DNA from: Sphaerisporangium rubeum
Lineage (GTDB): Bacteria; Actinomycetota; Actinomycetes; Streptosporangiales; Streptosporangiaceae
DNA: 64,000 nucleotides
Assembly: GCF_014207705.1 (NCBI RefSeq)
Contig: NZ_JACHIU010000001.1
Span: forward strand, 2,410,501-2,474,500
Reading direction: 5' to 3'
Part shown: in pieces, positions 26,739 to 35,772 of the stretch
Position numbering within the stretch: position 1 is the stretch's first letter
Layout of the letters: each line of letters opens with the position of its first letter
The notes under the pieces: generated by a model
Databases searched by the model: none
What the model was told of the DNA's origin: nothing
What the model saw: only the letters and a program-made list of their open reading frames with translations
Program-made: the position numbers and the translations under genes

Positions 26739-27529
26739 AGCCGCCCCCGCACGGCCCACAGGTCGGGGAACATCGGCGCGAACAGCGTGCCGCGCAGGTA
26801 GTGGGCCCCGGTGGAGCCGCCGGTGCCGGTGCGGTCGCCGATGATGCGCTCCACCATCTTGACGTGCCGGTACCGCCACTCCTGCATGCCTTCGTCGAGG
26901 TCGATCAGCCGTTCGCAGATGTGCGACGCGCCGCTGTCGTCGGCGTACACCTGCCGCAGCACCTCCTGCACCGCCTCCGACGGCTCCAGCGGCTGCGTGA
27001 CGTCGCGCTTCAGCATCTCGTGCGGCACGGCGTAACCGCGGATGAACAGGTACGTCAGCAGCGAGTCGTACAACGAGGGACGGGTCGTCGCGCTTTCCAG
27101 CCGCGCCAGCTCGGCGCTGCCCTTGGGGTAGGCGGCCAGGACTCTGCGGTCCCGCCGGCCGAGCACCGCCTCGATCTCACGGAACTGCGCGGACTGGAAG
27201 CCGCTGCCGGTGCCGAGGCTGTCGCGGAACGCGATGAACTGGCGCGGCGTCATCGTCTCCATGACGTCCATCTGCGCCACGGCCATCTTGAAGATCTTCA
27301 AGGAGCGCTGCAAGGTGGCCAGCGCGTGCGCCGTGCTGCCTTCGGTGAGGTCCTGCTGCAGCTTGCGGAACTCGTGCAGCAACTGCTTGAACCACAGCTC
27401 GTAGACCTGGTGCACCACGATGAACAACATCTCGTCGTGCTTGCCGGAGCGCGGCCGCTGCGCGACCAGCACCTCGTCGAGCGACAGGTACGACGAGTAC
27501 GTCAGCACTTCTGAGCGTTCGAGTATCAC
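26735..27529 (-). CDS. kynA: Tryptophan 2,3-dioxygenase
   Basis: The protein has 264 residues. Nearly all family signatures are visible: HDEMLFIVVHQVYELWFKQL, TPRQFIAFRDSLGTGSGFQS with QFREIE following, and the heme-ligand His in EWRYRHVKMVERIIG followed by GTGGSTGAHYLR. It opens the indole ring of L-Trp to N-formylkynurenine. GTG 27529 follows GAGGCGG. A formamidase to make kynurenine is not obvious in the window, though several alpha/beta hydrolases are present. No strong operator precedes this operon. Confidence 0.93.
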   Translation of the reverse strand: MILERSEVLTYSSYLSLDEVLVAQRPRSGKHDEMLFIVVHQVYELWFKQLLHEFRKLQQDLTEGSTAHALATLQRSLKIFKMAVAQMDVMETMTPRQFIAFRDSLGTGSGFQSAQFREIEAVLGRRDRRVLAAYPKGSAELARLESATTRPSLYDSLLTYLFIRGYAVPHEMLKRDVTQPLEPSEAVQEVLRQVYADDSGASHICERLIDLDEGMQEWRYRHVKMVERIIGDRTGTGGSTGAHYLRGTLFAPMFPDLWAVRGRL

Positions 27530-27893
27530 GGCCGCACCGCCTCGGCGCGGAAAACGGGACGCCGGGAGGGGACCAGGCGCGGGTCGCTTGGGTGCTGCAT
27601 TTCTCCACCCCTTTTCTGGGTTTCGCGAAGTCGCTCCGGAAAGCCGCGTCGCGGTCCGTCGCTTGAATCAATGCTGGAATCGGCCCCGCCGCCGGGCCAT
27701 ATGAGCGAGCGGCAGCTAGTTGCGCGCCTGCGGCAGCTTCCTGCCAGCGGTGAACACCGCATTTTCCGAGATGCGCGCCGAGGCGTTTCCCGCCGACGAT
27801 GTCGTCGTGTCGCGCGCACGCGCGCTCATGGACAGCTCCAGCCCGCGGCGGACCGGACCGTCGCGGGTCACGCAGCCGCGCGCAGGAGGGCCG
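27530..27893. other. Divergent intergenic region, kyn operon / aryl-CoA ligase
   Basis: It contains operator copy 7 on the plus strand. On the minus side only a poor match at about 27596-27613 can be found, without the +19 block. I see no small gene. Confidence 0.45.
27758..27775 (+). promoter_or_regulatory. Cluster operator, copy 7 (toward aryl-CoA ligase)
   Basis: CGCATTTTCCGAGATGCG, with CGACGATGTC starting exactly 19 nt downstream. Confidence 0.75.
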
Positions 27894-29414
27894 ATGCGCT
27901 ACGAGGACGTGCCACGCGAGTTCAACATCGCCACCCACTTCGTGGACCGCAACGATCCGGCGCGCACCGCGCTGATCACGCCGCAGGGCCGCACCACGTA
28001 CGGCGAGCTCGCCGTGCGCGTGAACCGGGTCGGCAACGCGCTGCGGGAGATCGGGGTGCGGCAGGGGGACCGTGTGCTGATCGCGCTGGCCGACGGGGTC
28101 GACTTCGTCGCCACGTGGTACGGAGCGCAGAAGATCGGCGCGGTCACCGCGGAGGTGTACACGTTCCTCCAGCCGAAGGACTACCGGTACTACGCCGACT
28201 ATGTCGAGCCCGCGGTCGTGGTGGCCGACGGCGCGACGCTGGACAGCCTGCGCGCGGCCGGCATACGGAACCTGCTGGTCACCGGCGTGGCGCCTGGCGA
28301 CCTGCACGACGGCGAGCGGCACTTCGAGACGCTGGTCGCCGCGCAGCCCGCCGAGCTGGACGCCGCGCCGACCACCAGGGACGACGTCGCGATCTTCAAG
28401 TTCACCACCGGCAGCACCGGCGCGCCGAAAGCGTGCGTGCTGGCGGCCCGCGCGCCTCGCCTCAGCTTCGAGTGGTTCGCGCGCGGCGTGCTCGACATGC
28501 GGCCCGACGACGTGGTGCTGCCGGTGCCGAAGCTGTTCTTCGGGTACGCGCGCGACCTGACCGCCTTGTTCCCGTTCGGCGTCGGCGCCGCCGGCATCGC
28601 GTTCCCCGAGCGCAGCACCGCCGACAAGATGTTCGAGCTGATCGCCGAGCACCGGCCGACGGTGCTGGTGAACGTGCCGACCATGATGAGCGCCATGGTG
28701 AACCACCCCGAGGCCGCCGCGCAGGACCTGAGCTGCCTGCGGGTGTGCCTGTCGGCGGGGGAGGCCCTGCCGCCGGATCTGCACCGCGCGTGGATCGAGA
28801 CGTTCGGCGTCGAGGTGATCGACTGCATCGGCTCGTCGGAGGTCTACCACGGCTACCTGTCCAACCGTCCCGGCGCCGCCAGGCAGGGCAGCCTCGGCCA
28901 GGCGGTCCCCGGCTACCGCGCACGGGTGGTCGACTCCGGCGGCGACACCGTGCCGGACGGCGAGGTCGGCGTCCTGGAGATCGTCGGCGAGACGTGCGCG
29001 CTGGAGTACTGGCGCTCACCGGAGAAGTCCGCGCAGACCTTCCCCGCGCCGCACACCGTCCGCTCGGGTGACCTGTTCAGCAGGGACGCCGACGGCTTCT
29101 TCTACTACAAGGGCCGCGCCGACGACCTGCTGAAGGTCAGCGGCGTGTGGGTGGCCCCCTCGGAGATCGAGAACTGCCTGCGCGCGCACCCCGCGGTCGC
29201 CGACTGCGCCGTCGTGGGCTACCAGGTGGACGGCCTGACGCTGCCCCGCGCGTGGGTGGTGGCGCGGCGGCCGGTCACCGCGGACGAGTTGAAGAACCAC
29301 GTACGGGCCACGCTCGCGCCGCACAAGTACCCCAGAGACGTGCGGTTCGTGGACGACCTGCCGGAGACCGCCAACGGCAAGCTGGACCGCAGGGCACTAC
29401 GCGACGCGGTGTGA
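27894..29414 (+). CDS. Aryl-CoA ligase (benzoate/2-aminobenzoate-CoA ligase type)
   Basis: The protein has 506 residues and is an ANL-family enzyme. AMP-binding motif FKFTTGSTGAPKACV is near residue 165; IDCIGSSEVYHGYLS is the aryl-acid-type A5 region. YKGRADDLLKVSGVWVAPSEIE is the hinge, and catalytic Lys is in NGKLDRRAL. It resembles benzoate-CoA ligases. Its neighbours make anthranilate, so anthraniloyl-CoA, or a substituted form, is the likely product. It would be the counterpart of SgcD5, NcsB2 and MdpB2, which activate the aromatic acids of other chromoprotein enediynes. ATG 27894 lies 6 bp after AGGAGGG. Confidence 0.85.
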   Translation: MRYEDVPREFNIATHFVDRNDPARTALITPQGRTTYGELAVRVNRVGNALREIGVRQGDRVLIALADGVDFVATWYGAQKIGAVTAEVYTFLQPKDYRYYADYVEPAVVVADGATLDSLRAAGIRNLLVTGVAPGDLHDGERHFETLVAAQPAELDAAPTTRDDVAIFKFTTGSTGAPKACVLAARAPRLSFEWFARGVLDMRPDDVVLPVPKLFFGYARDLTALFPFGVGAAGIAFPERSTADKMFELIAEHRPTVLVNVPTMMSAMVNHPEAAAQDLSCLRVCLSAGEALPPDLHRAWIETFGVEVIDCIGSSEVYHGYLSNRPGAARQGSLGQAVPGYRARVVDSGGDTVPDGEVGVLEIVGETCALEYWRSPEKSAQTFPAPHTVRSGDLFSRDADGFFYYKGRADDLLKVSGVWVAPSEIENCLRAHPAVADCAVVGYQVDGLTLPRAWVVARRPVTADELKNHVRATLAPHKYPRDVRFVDDLPETANGKLDRRALRDAV

Positions 29415-29438
29415 GCTTTTCACCGCGAGAGAAAACTC

Positions 29439-29456
29439 CGCATTTCTGAAGATGCT
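29439..29456 (+). promoter_or_regulatory. Cluster operator, copy 8 (toward acyltransferase)
   Basis: CGCATTTCTGAAGATGCT, with CGACGATGAC starting exactly 19 nt downstream. Confidence 0.75.
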
Positions 29457-29556
29457 CCACCCCGACCCTTGACGCGACGATGACGTCGCGAGCCGGAAAA
29501 ACGGCACGAAATTAAGCCAAGCAGGGGAACCGGCCCCTGAGGGGAGGAACGCTACT

Positions 29557-30843
29557 ATGGCGACGACTCGCTTGAGTGATGCGGAGATCGGCAGTAATAA
29601 ACGCATTCCCAAACTCGAAGGAGTCCGCGGCGTCCTCGCGGTGGGAGTGCTGGTCTTCCACGTCGCGTGGCAGTCCGGTGTCACGAACTTCATGGACCAG
29701 CCCGGCAACGGGATCTGGGGCCACCTGGCGGACGGCCTCACGGTCATGCTGCCGCCGTTCTTCGTGTTGTCGGGGTTGTTCCTGTACCGCCCCTTCGCAC
29801 GCGCCGTCATCACCGGCACGCGCGGCCCCGCGGTCGGGGACTTCCTGTTCCGCCGCGGCCTGCGCATCCTGCCGGCGTACTGGCTGGTCGTCGTGGTGGC
29901 GCTGCTGGCGGTGAACCTGCAAGGCATCAACAGCGCGTGGGACGTCATCCGGCCGCTGCTGGCGCTGCACTTCTTCATCCCGGCGGACCAGCCCGGCATC
30001 GCGCTCCAGCACACCTGGACGGTCCCGACCGAGCTGACGTTCTACCTGGCTCTGCCGCTGCTGGCGTGGCTCGCCGTCAAGTTCGCCGGCACCGCCGCCG
30101 ACGCCGCGGTGCGGGCCCGGCGCGCGACCATCCCCGCGGTGATCCTGCTGGTCATCGGCCTCGCGTGGGTGGCCTACACCAACAACCCGAGCTTCACCGG
30201 TCCGTACGAGCTGTGGTTCTGGCCGTTCTACTACGTCAGCGCGTTCGCCTGCGGCATGTGGCTCGCCGTGGCGACCGCCAAGGCGGAGGTCACCGGCATC
30301 GCCTCCGGCATCCTGCGGTCGGCGGCCCGGCACCCCAACCTGTACTGGCTCGGCGCTCTGGCGATCTACCTGCTCAACATCCCGAAGCCGTTCGGCACGC
30401 CGGGTGACGGCACCGTCGGCGGCATGACCCAGGAACTGGTGGGGCACTGCCTGATCCTGGTGTTCGCGATGCTGTTCATCATCCCGCTGGCCGTTCCCGA
30501 GGCCCGGTCGCGGCTGATGGACGTCACGCTCGCCAATGCGCCGCTGCGGTACCTCGGCCGCATCTCCTACGGCATCTACCTCTGGCACGTCCCGTTCCAG
30601 AACTTCTTCGTGGAGAACGGCAACGTGTTCGGCAAGACCCCGGTGATCGACGCCATGCTGCGCGGCAGCGCGAGCTTCTGGCCGCTGGTGACGTTCACTC
30701 TCGTCGGCAGCGTCGTGGCCGCGACGCTCAGCTACTACCTGCTGGAGCAGCCGCTGGTCCGGGCCTGGAACAAGCGCTCCCAGCGCCGCCGCGCCGCCGT
30801 CACCGAGGCGACGGCCGAGCCGAAGGTGCCGGCCGGCACCTGA
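29557..30843 (+). CDS. Membrane acyltransferase, family 3 (OafA/SgcD6-like)
   Basis: The protein has 428 residues with about ten hydrophobic segments. The family-3 N-terminal motif KLEGVRGVLAVGVLVFHVAW holds the conserved His. RRGLRILPAYWLVV and LGRISYGIYLWHVPFQNF are further family signatures. Family members move acyl groups from acyl-CoA to sugars or alcohols at the membrane. SgcD6 performs this for the benzoxazolinate of C-1027. Directly after the aryl-CoA ligase, it probably couples the anthranilate-derived acid to the enediyne or its sugar. It has its own operator and a strong terminator. Confidence 0.87.
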   Translation: MATTRLSDAEIGSNKRIPKLEGVRGVLAVGVLVFHVAWQSGVTNFMDQPGNGIWGHLADGLTVMLPPFFVLSGLFLYRPFARAVITGTRGPAVGDFLFRRGLRILPAYWLVVVVALLAVNLQGINSAWDVIRPLLALHFFIPADQPGIALQHTWTVPTELTFYLALPLLAWLAVKFAGTAADAAVRARRATIPAVILLVIGLAWVAYTNNPSFTGPYELWFWPFYYVSAFACGMWLAVATAKAEVTGIASGILRSAARHPNLYWLGALAIYLLNIPKPFGTPGDGTVGGMTQELVGHCLILVFAMLFIIPLAVPEARSRLMDVTLANAPLRYLGRISYGIYLWHVPFQNFFVENGNVFGKTPVIDAMLRGSASFWPLVTFTLVGSVVAATLSYYLLEQPLVRAWNKRSQRRRAAVTEATAEPKVPAGT

Positions 30844-30855
30844 TCGCACACGAGG

Positions 30856-30888
30856 AAAGGCCCCGGCCGCGAAACGGCCGGGGCCTTT
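30856..30888. terminator. Strong intrinsic terminator, bidirectional
   Basis: A 14-bp stem (30856-30869 with 30875-30888) around CGAAA, with A/T ends on both sides, between convergent genes. Confidence 0.85.
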
Positions 30889-30897
30889 GGCGTGGTG

Positions 30898-32280
30898 TCA
30901 CACCAGCGCGGTCGCGTTCGGCGTGACGTCGCCGCGGAACAGCCCCTCGGGGTCGACCCGCTCGCGCACCAGGTCCACCGCCGCGACCCGGTCGGCGTCC
31001 AGGTGCCGCTGCGGCTGGCCGATCTCCTCCACGAACGACGGCACGGTACGGCCGGTGTCCCACGGTGCGAACGCCGCGCGCACCTTCGCGCAGTGTTCCC
31101 TGATCTCCTCGGCGGTCAGCGGCGGGATCGGCATCCCGGCGCCGGAGTAGGCGTACGCGGCGTCCACGTGGCTCAGCGCGCCGCCGTACGGCGACGGCTC
31201 GGCGACGGCGCCGCCGAGCTGACGCAGGCCCGCGACCAGCAGCGGTGACCCCGAGTCCGCGCCGAGCATCCGCAGGAACACCTCGGCCCCCTCGTCGCCG
31301 AGCTCACGCAGCAGCATGTGGTCGCCGGCGATCGGCAACGGGTCACCGGGTTCCATGTGCGCCTCGAGCACCCCGGCGAGCGTGGTGGTGGCCCAGCCGT
31401 CCATCACCGGCTCGGCGACGGCCCGCAGCGGCCCGAGCAGTTCGGCGGCGCACGCCTCGGCGGCGCTCGCGTCGTCACCGGTGCTGAGCACGGCGCCGTC
31501 CACGCACACCACGGGCCGGCCGGCGAGCACCGGCGGCACCTCGGGAACCGGCGGCAGGTTCATGATCCGCAGCGAGGTGGAGGCCTCGGCCGGCGCGGAC
31601 GGGGCCCACGCCAGCCAGGCCGCCAGCAGCCGCTCGGCGTGCTCGGCCGTCCAGTACGCCGCGCCGGTGACCACCTTGGCGACGGGGAACAGGCCGATCT
31701 CGACGGCCGTGACGACGCCGAAGCCGCCGCCCCCGCCGCGCAGGGCCCAGAACAGCTCGGGGTCGGACTCGGCGTCCACCCGGCGGTGCTCCCCGTCGGC
31801 GGTGACCAGTTCCACGGCGCGCACACTGTTGACGGCGAGCCCGGTGGCCCGGCCGTAGAAACTGAGGCCGCCACGCAGCAGGTACCCGACGACACCGACC
31901 GTGGGGGACGAGCCGTGCGGCCCGGTCAGCCCGTACGGCGCGGCGGCCTCCACCACGGCACCCCAGCGCGTCCCCGCGGGGACCCGCGCGACCCGGCGCT
32001 CGGCGTCGATCTCGACGCCGCCGTCCATGAGCGTGCGGATGAGCAGTGCGTCGTCCATGGGCCGCGCCGTCGCCGAGGCGTGTCCGGTGCTGTGCACCCG
32101 CACGCCGAGGCCGGCGGACCTGGCGTACGCCAGGGCCGACCTGATGTCGTCGGCGGTGCGCACGGTGACCGCCGCCGCCGGGGTGGCGGGAGCGATGAGG
32201 TTGAAGACCTGGGCCGCGGCCTCGTAGGCCGGCTCGCCAGGAAGAGCGACGCTCGCGTCGCGTTCGCTGATCGTGGTCAT
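30898..32280 (-). CDS. FAD-linked oxidase, PCMH/berberine-bridge type
   Basis: The protein has 460 residues. The PCMH FAD-binding domain starts with TPAAAVTVRTADDIRSALAYA. RVHSTGHASA contains the His that bonds FAD in this family. GVVGYLLRGGLSFYGRATGLAVN and ALRGGGGGFGVVTAVEI complete the site. The C-terminal end is short (DPEGLFRGDV). Such oxidases carry out alcohol oxidation or oxidative cyclisation in antibiotic pathways. It is divergent from the methyltransferase operon, each side with its own operator. Start 32280 has GGAAGG upstream. Confidence 0.85.
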   Translation of the reverse strand: MTTISERDASVALPGEPAYEAAAQVFNLIAPATPAAAVTVRTADDIRSALAYARSAGLGVRVHSTGHASATARPMDDALLIRTLMDGGVEIDAERRVARVPAGTRWGAVVEAAAPYGLTGPHGSSPTVGVVGYLLRGGLSFYGRATGLAVNSVRAVELVTADGEHRRVDAESDPELFWALRGGGGGFGVVTAVEIGLFPVAKVVTGAAYWTAEHAERLLAAWLAWAPSAPAEASTSLRIMNLPPVPEVPPVLAGRPVVCVDGAVLSTGDDASAAEACAAELLGPLRAVAEPVMDGWATTTLAGVLEAHMEPGDPLPIAGDHMLLRELGDEGAEVFLRMLGADSGSPLLVAGLRQLGGAVAEPSPYGGALSHVDAAYAYSGAGMPIPPLTAEEIREHCAKVRAAFAPWDTGRTVPSFVEEIGQPQRHLDADRVAAVDLVRERVDPEGLFRGDVTPNATALV

Positions 32281-32343
32281 GAGGTGCCTTCCGATCCGCT
32301 TTCGGACATGGTCCAGGCGAGCGTCCCCCGGCCGCGTAAGCGG

Positions 32344-32361
32344 CGCATCTTCCTGTGTGCG
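32344..32361 (-). promoter_or_regulatory. Cluster operator, copy 9 (toward FAD-linked oxidase)
   Basis: The minus strand reads CGCACACAGGAAGATGCG. GACGCT occurs downstream but one base closer than in other copies. Confidence 0.65.
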
Positions 32362-32390
32362 CAGGCAGGACCCTTATAGGGGTGGTGGTC

Positions 32391-32408
32391 GGCACTCTCG
32401 GAGATGTG
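32391..32408 (+). promoter_or_regulatory. Cluster operator, copy 10 (toward the methyltransferase operon)
   Basis: GGCACTCTCGGAGATGTG with CCACCATTGA at +19. It is 29 bp from copy 9 and oppositely oriented, so one regulator cluster may serve both promoters. Confidence 0.6.
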
Positions 32409-32506
32409 GGGGGACGCGGCGGCGGCCCACCATTGAACAGCAGATCACTCCGCGTCCTTCGCCTCCCCGGAGGCCGCGAGGGCCGCTCGACGGGAGCGAC
32501 GAATCC

Positions 32507-33346
32507 ATGGGGAACGAAACCGGCGCCGCCGGCGCGGCCGTCATCGGTGAGCACTACGACGAACGGTCCCCCATCGGGGACGAGCTGCGTGACGGTCAGA
32601 TCCACATGTGGTACTGGTACGACGACACCGACGACGACGTGCCGCTCACCGAGGCCGTGCACCGCGTCAGCCGCAAGGTCGCCGACACGCTCGGCCTGCG
32701 TCCCGGGGAGCACGTCCTGGACGCCGGCTGCGGCCCAGGCGCGACCGCGGTGTTCCTCGCCAGGACTTTCGGCGTGCGGGTCACCGGCGTCAACGTCAGC
32801 GGCTTCGAGATCGACAAGGCCCGGCAGCGGGCCGCCGCGGCCGGCCTCACCGATCAGGTGACCTTCGAGTACGGCGACTACGCCGCGCTGACCCACCCCG
32901 ACGGCGCCTTCGACGCCGTCCTGGCCCTCGAGTCGCTGCAGAACGCCGCCGACCTCGGCCAGGTGCTCGGCGAGCTGTTCCGGGTGCTGCGTCCCGGCGG
33001 CAGGCTCACGTTCTCCGACTTCAGCCTCGAATCGGACGCCGAGCCGCGCCGGATCGCGAAGTTCATGGAGACCCTCAAGCTCCCCGTCCTGCCGACGCTG
33101 CCGGGGTGGCTGGACCACCTGCGCGCCGCGGGGTTCGAGATCGAGGAGTACACCCAGTGCGGCCCCCGGGTGTTCGGCAGGAAGGCCAAGTACCTGCGGG
33201 TCGCGATGTCCGGCAGGGACGCCGTGGCCGCCAAGTTCGGCGACGAGGCCGTCAGCGAGTTCTCCCGGCTGCACTCGGGGTTCTTCGCGCCGCGCAAGGA
33301 CCAGATCGGCTACGTGATCGTCTCCGCGAGGAAGCCCATCCGCTGA
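32507..33346 (+). CDS. Class I SAM methyltransferase 1
   Basis: The protein has 279 residues. Motif I is VLDAGCGPGATAVFLA; LALESLQNAADLGQVLGELFRVLRPGGRLTFSD is the motif IV-VI region. It resembles UbiE/sterol-type methyltransferases that act on C, N or O. First of three adjacent methyltransferases (35 and 9 bp gaps). Candidate targets are the aminosugar nitrogen, sugar carbon or the aromatic acid. ATG 32507 was chosen because similarity begins there; GGGAG lies somewhat far upstream. Confidence 0.82.
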   Translation: MGNETGAAGAAVIGEHYDERSPIGDELRDGQIHMWYWYDDTDDDVPLTEAVHRVSRKVADTLGLRPGEHVLDAGCGPGATAVFLARTFGVRVTGVNVSGFEIDKARQRAAAAGLTDQVTFEYGDYAALTHPDGAFDAVLALESLQNAADLGQVLGELFRVLRPGGRLTFSDFSLESDAEPRRIAKFMETLKLPVLPTLPGWLDHLRAAGFEIEEYTQCGPRVFGRKAKYLRVAMSGRDAVAAKFGDEAVSEFSRLHSGFFAPRKDQIGYVIVSARKPIR

Positions 33347-33381
33347 CGACGGCCATCCATTGTTGAGAAAGGACGCTGCAC

Positions 33382-34914
33382 ATGAGTGTTTCCACGGTCG
33401 ACCCGGCGGTGGCCGGCGTCGTCGACGCGTTCACCGGCGCGAGCCCCGGCCGGCTCGGCGAGGAGTTCCACCGCCTGGTGGACGCGCTGTGGGTCGAGGG
33501 GGAGCTGACCGCTCTCGCCGTCCCCGCGGTGTCTCTCGTCGTGGAGCGGCTCGCCGAGGTGGACGACGAGCGCAAGGCGTACCTCGCCGTGCTGCTCGGC
33601 ATCCTGCTCGAGGCCGAGTACCCCGAGCCCGGCCCGGTGACCGCCGCCGCGCGCGCCGGCCTCGACCTGTACCTCGACCTGTGGCGGCGCGCGGCCAACG
33701 GCGGCGCGCTGTCGGTGGCGCTGGCGTACCTGGTGGCGCACTTCCCCGCCGACCGTGAGCGTGTGCTCGCCGTGGCCGCCGACCGCGACCTCACCGCCGA
33801 CGACTGGACCCGCCTGGAGCGCGGCCTGCAGGAGCTCGACCCGGCGCGTCCCGTCATCGGCCGGGTGTTCCCGTCACCTGCGGTGTGGGCCCTGATGGAC
33901 AACGACGAGCAGGCGTTCGACCAGAGCTGGATCAGCGCGCTCAGCGCCGAGCAGATCGCCGCCAACTGGCAGAAGGACACCCGCACCGTGTGGGGTCACG
34001 CCGGCGCCAAGGCGTACTGGGCCGCCGGCAACGGCACCCCGGCGCCGGTCGTCACCGGGTCGGTGCCGCCGCGCGACCAGGTGCCGACCCCGCCGGAGTC
34101 GCCGGTGGAGATCTTCGCGCCGCACGCCTCGGCGTTCCGCTGCCCCACCTGCCAGAGCGGCATCGAGGTGGCCGGCGGCGCCGTGCGCTGCGTGAGCTGC
34201 GCCGCCGAGTTCCCCGCCGGCAAGGGCATACTCAACCTGTCCGAGGGTGCGCAGAACAACCCCGGCGACTTCCTGTACAAGCTCGCCGAGCTGCCGAGCA
34301 TGGGCCTGTTCTACGAGGCCTACGCCAGGCCCAACTTCCTGCGCATCGCCGGCGGCAACTGGGGCGGCGAGGTCACCCCCGAGGACGAGCGGCGCTACAT
34401 CGCCGAGCACGTCGCGCCGGTGGACGGCCCCGTGCTGGACCTCGCCTGCGGCGCCGGCCGGTGGACCGAGATGCTGGTCGAGGCCGTCGGCGCCGAGCGC
34501 GTCATCGCCTACGACGCGTACGTCCCCATGCTGACCGCGCTGCGCACCCGGCTGCCGCAGCTCCCCGCCGTCATGGCGAGCGCGCGCGTGCTGCCGTTCG
34601 GCGACGCGTCGCTCGGCGCGGTGCTGTGCTGGAACGCGCTGCAGGCGTTCCCCGCCGACACCCCCGCCGCGATCGCCGAGATCGGCCGCTGCCTCAAGCC
34701 CGGCGGGACCTTCACGCTGATGACCTTCAGCAACGCCGCCGACCCGCTGGCCTACTACTTCCAGAACTCGCATTACTTCCCCGGCCACCAGGAAGGCATG
34801 CGGCTGTTCGAGCTCGCCGACATCAAGCGGTGGCTCGCCGACGCCGGGCTGACCGTGCGCCACGAGGCCACCCCCGGCACGTTCATCTTCATCACGGCGG
34901 AGAAGCCACTCTAG
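33382..34914 (+). CDS. SAM methyltransferase 2 with N-terminal extension and zinc-ribbon (Trm112-like) insert
   Basis: The protein has 510 residues in three parts. Residues 1-235 form an all-helical region without recognised motifs. At about 250-290 a four-Cys ribbon (FRCPTCQSG...RCVSCAAEF) resembles the Trm112 domain. A class I methyltransferase follows (VLDLACGAGRWTEMLVEA, then GRCLKPGGTFTLMTFSN). Zinc-ribbon plus methyltransferase is a known arrangement, but the helical extension is unusual. GAAAGGA precedes the ATG. The substrate is unknown; it may act on a carrier-bound or bulky acceptor. Confidence 0.8.
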   Translation: MSVSTVDPAVAGVVDAFTGASPGRLGEEFHRLVDALWVEGELTALAVPAVSLVVERLAEVDDERKAYLAVLLGILLEAEYPEPGPVTAAARAGLDLYLDLWRRAANGGALSVALAYLVAHFPADRERVLAVAADRDLTADDWTRLERGLQELDPARPVIGRVFPSPAVWALMDNDEQAFDQSWISALSAEQIAANWQKDTRTVWGHAGAKAYWAAGNGTPAPVVTGSVPPRDQVPTPPESPVEIFAPHASAFRCPTCQSGIEVAGGAVRCVSCAAEFPAGKGILNLSEGAQNNPGDFLYKLAELPSMGLFYEAYARPNFLRIAGGNWGGEVTPEDERRYIAEHVAPVDGPVLDLACGAGRWTEMLVEAVGAERVIAYDAYVPMLTALRTRLPQLPAVMASARVLPFGDASLGAVLCWNALQAFPADTPAAIAEIGRCLKPGGTFTLMTFSNAADPLAYYFQNSHYFPGHQEGMRLFELADIKRWLADAGLTVRHEATPGTFIFITAEKPL

Positions 34915-34923
34915 GGAGCCCGC

Positions 34924-35763
34924 ATGACCACCGACCAAGCAGCAGCCCCCACCTCGGCCGAGACCGCCGAGTTCTACGACACCATCAGCCTGGTGCTCAT
35001 CGAGGTGTGGGACGAGAACTTCCACCAGGGCTACTGGCACGACGACGCCGACGACAGCTCCAACCGGGTCGCCGCCGAACGGATGACCGACCTGCTGATC
35101 TCCAAGTCCGGCCTGGAGAACGGCGGCCGCATGCTGGACGTCGGCTGCGGCATCGGCCTGTCGGCGTTCCAGGTCGCCGAGGCCACCCCCGCCGAGATCG
35201 TCGGCGTCTCCAACCTCCAGCCGCAGATCGACGAGGCCAACCGGCGGGCCGCCGCCAAGGGCCTGTCGGACCGGGTGCGGTTCGAGTACAACGACGACGT
35301 GCTGAACCTCGGGTACCCCGACGACTCGTTCGACGTGGTCTGGGTGTTCGACGCGCTGCTGCACATGCCGCGCCTTGAGACCCTGCGTGAGCTGCGCCGC
35401 GTGCTGCGGCCCGGCGGCCGGGTCGTGTGGACCGACAAGCTGAAGAACGCGCCGATGGACCCCGCCGACGAGAAGGCCGTGCGCGACTTCCTGCGCGACA
35501 TGGCCGCCGGGCCGCTGCTCGACGAGGAGCAGTACCGGGCCCTGGTCGCCGAGTCGGGTCTTGAGCTGGTGGAGCTGCTCGACATCAGCACGCACACCGC
35601 CAGGTCGTCGGTGCGGACCATCGAAGGCGTCAACTCCAAGTGGGACGACCTCGTGGCCCGGTACGGCGCCGACATCATCCCCATGCTGGAGATCCTCCGC
35701 ACGCCGGTGGGCCTCATCAAGGAGTTCGGCTACCTGGTCGCGGTGGGCCGCAAGACGGCCTGA
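34924..35763 (+). CDS. SAM methyltransferase 3
   Basis: The protein has 279 residues. Motif I is MLDVGCGIGLSAFQVAE and the later motif is LRELRRVLRPGGRVVWTD. The N-terminal FYDTISLVLIEVWDENFHQGYW resembles the substrate lid of the geranyl-diphosphate/sarcosine-type and antibiotic C/N-methyltransferases. It begins 9 bp after methyltransferase 2 with a GGGAG ribosome site, so it is the last gene of a three-gene operon. Substrate unknown. Confidence 0.84.
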   Translation: MTTDQAAAPTSAETAEFYDTISLVLIEVWDENFHQGYWHDDADDSSNRVAAERMTDLLISKSGLENGGRMLDVGCGIGLSAFQVAEATPAEIVGVSNLQPQIDEANRRAAAKGLSDRVRFEYNDDVLNLGYPDDSFDVVWVFDALLHMPRLETLRELRRVLRPGGRVVWTDKLKNAPMDPADEKAVRDFLRDMAAGPLLDEEQYRALVAESGLELVELLDISTHTARSSVRTIEGVNSKWDDLVARYGADIIPMLEILRTPVGLIKEFGYLVAVGRKTA

Positions 35764-35772
35764 CACACGCGA

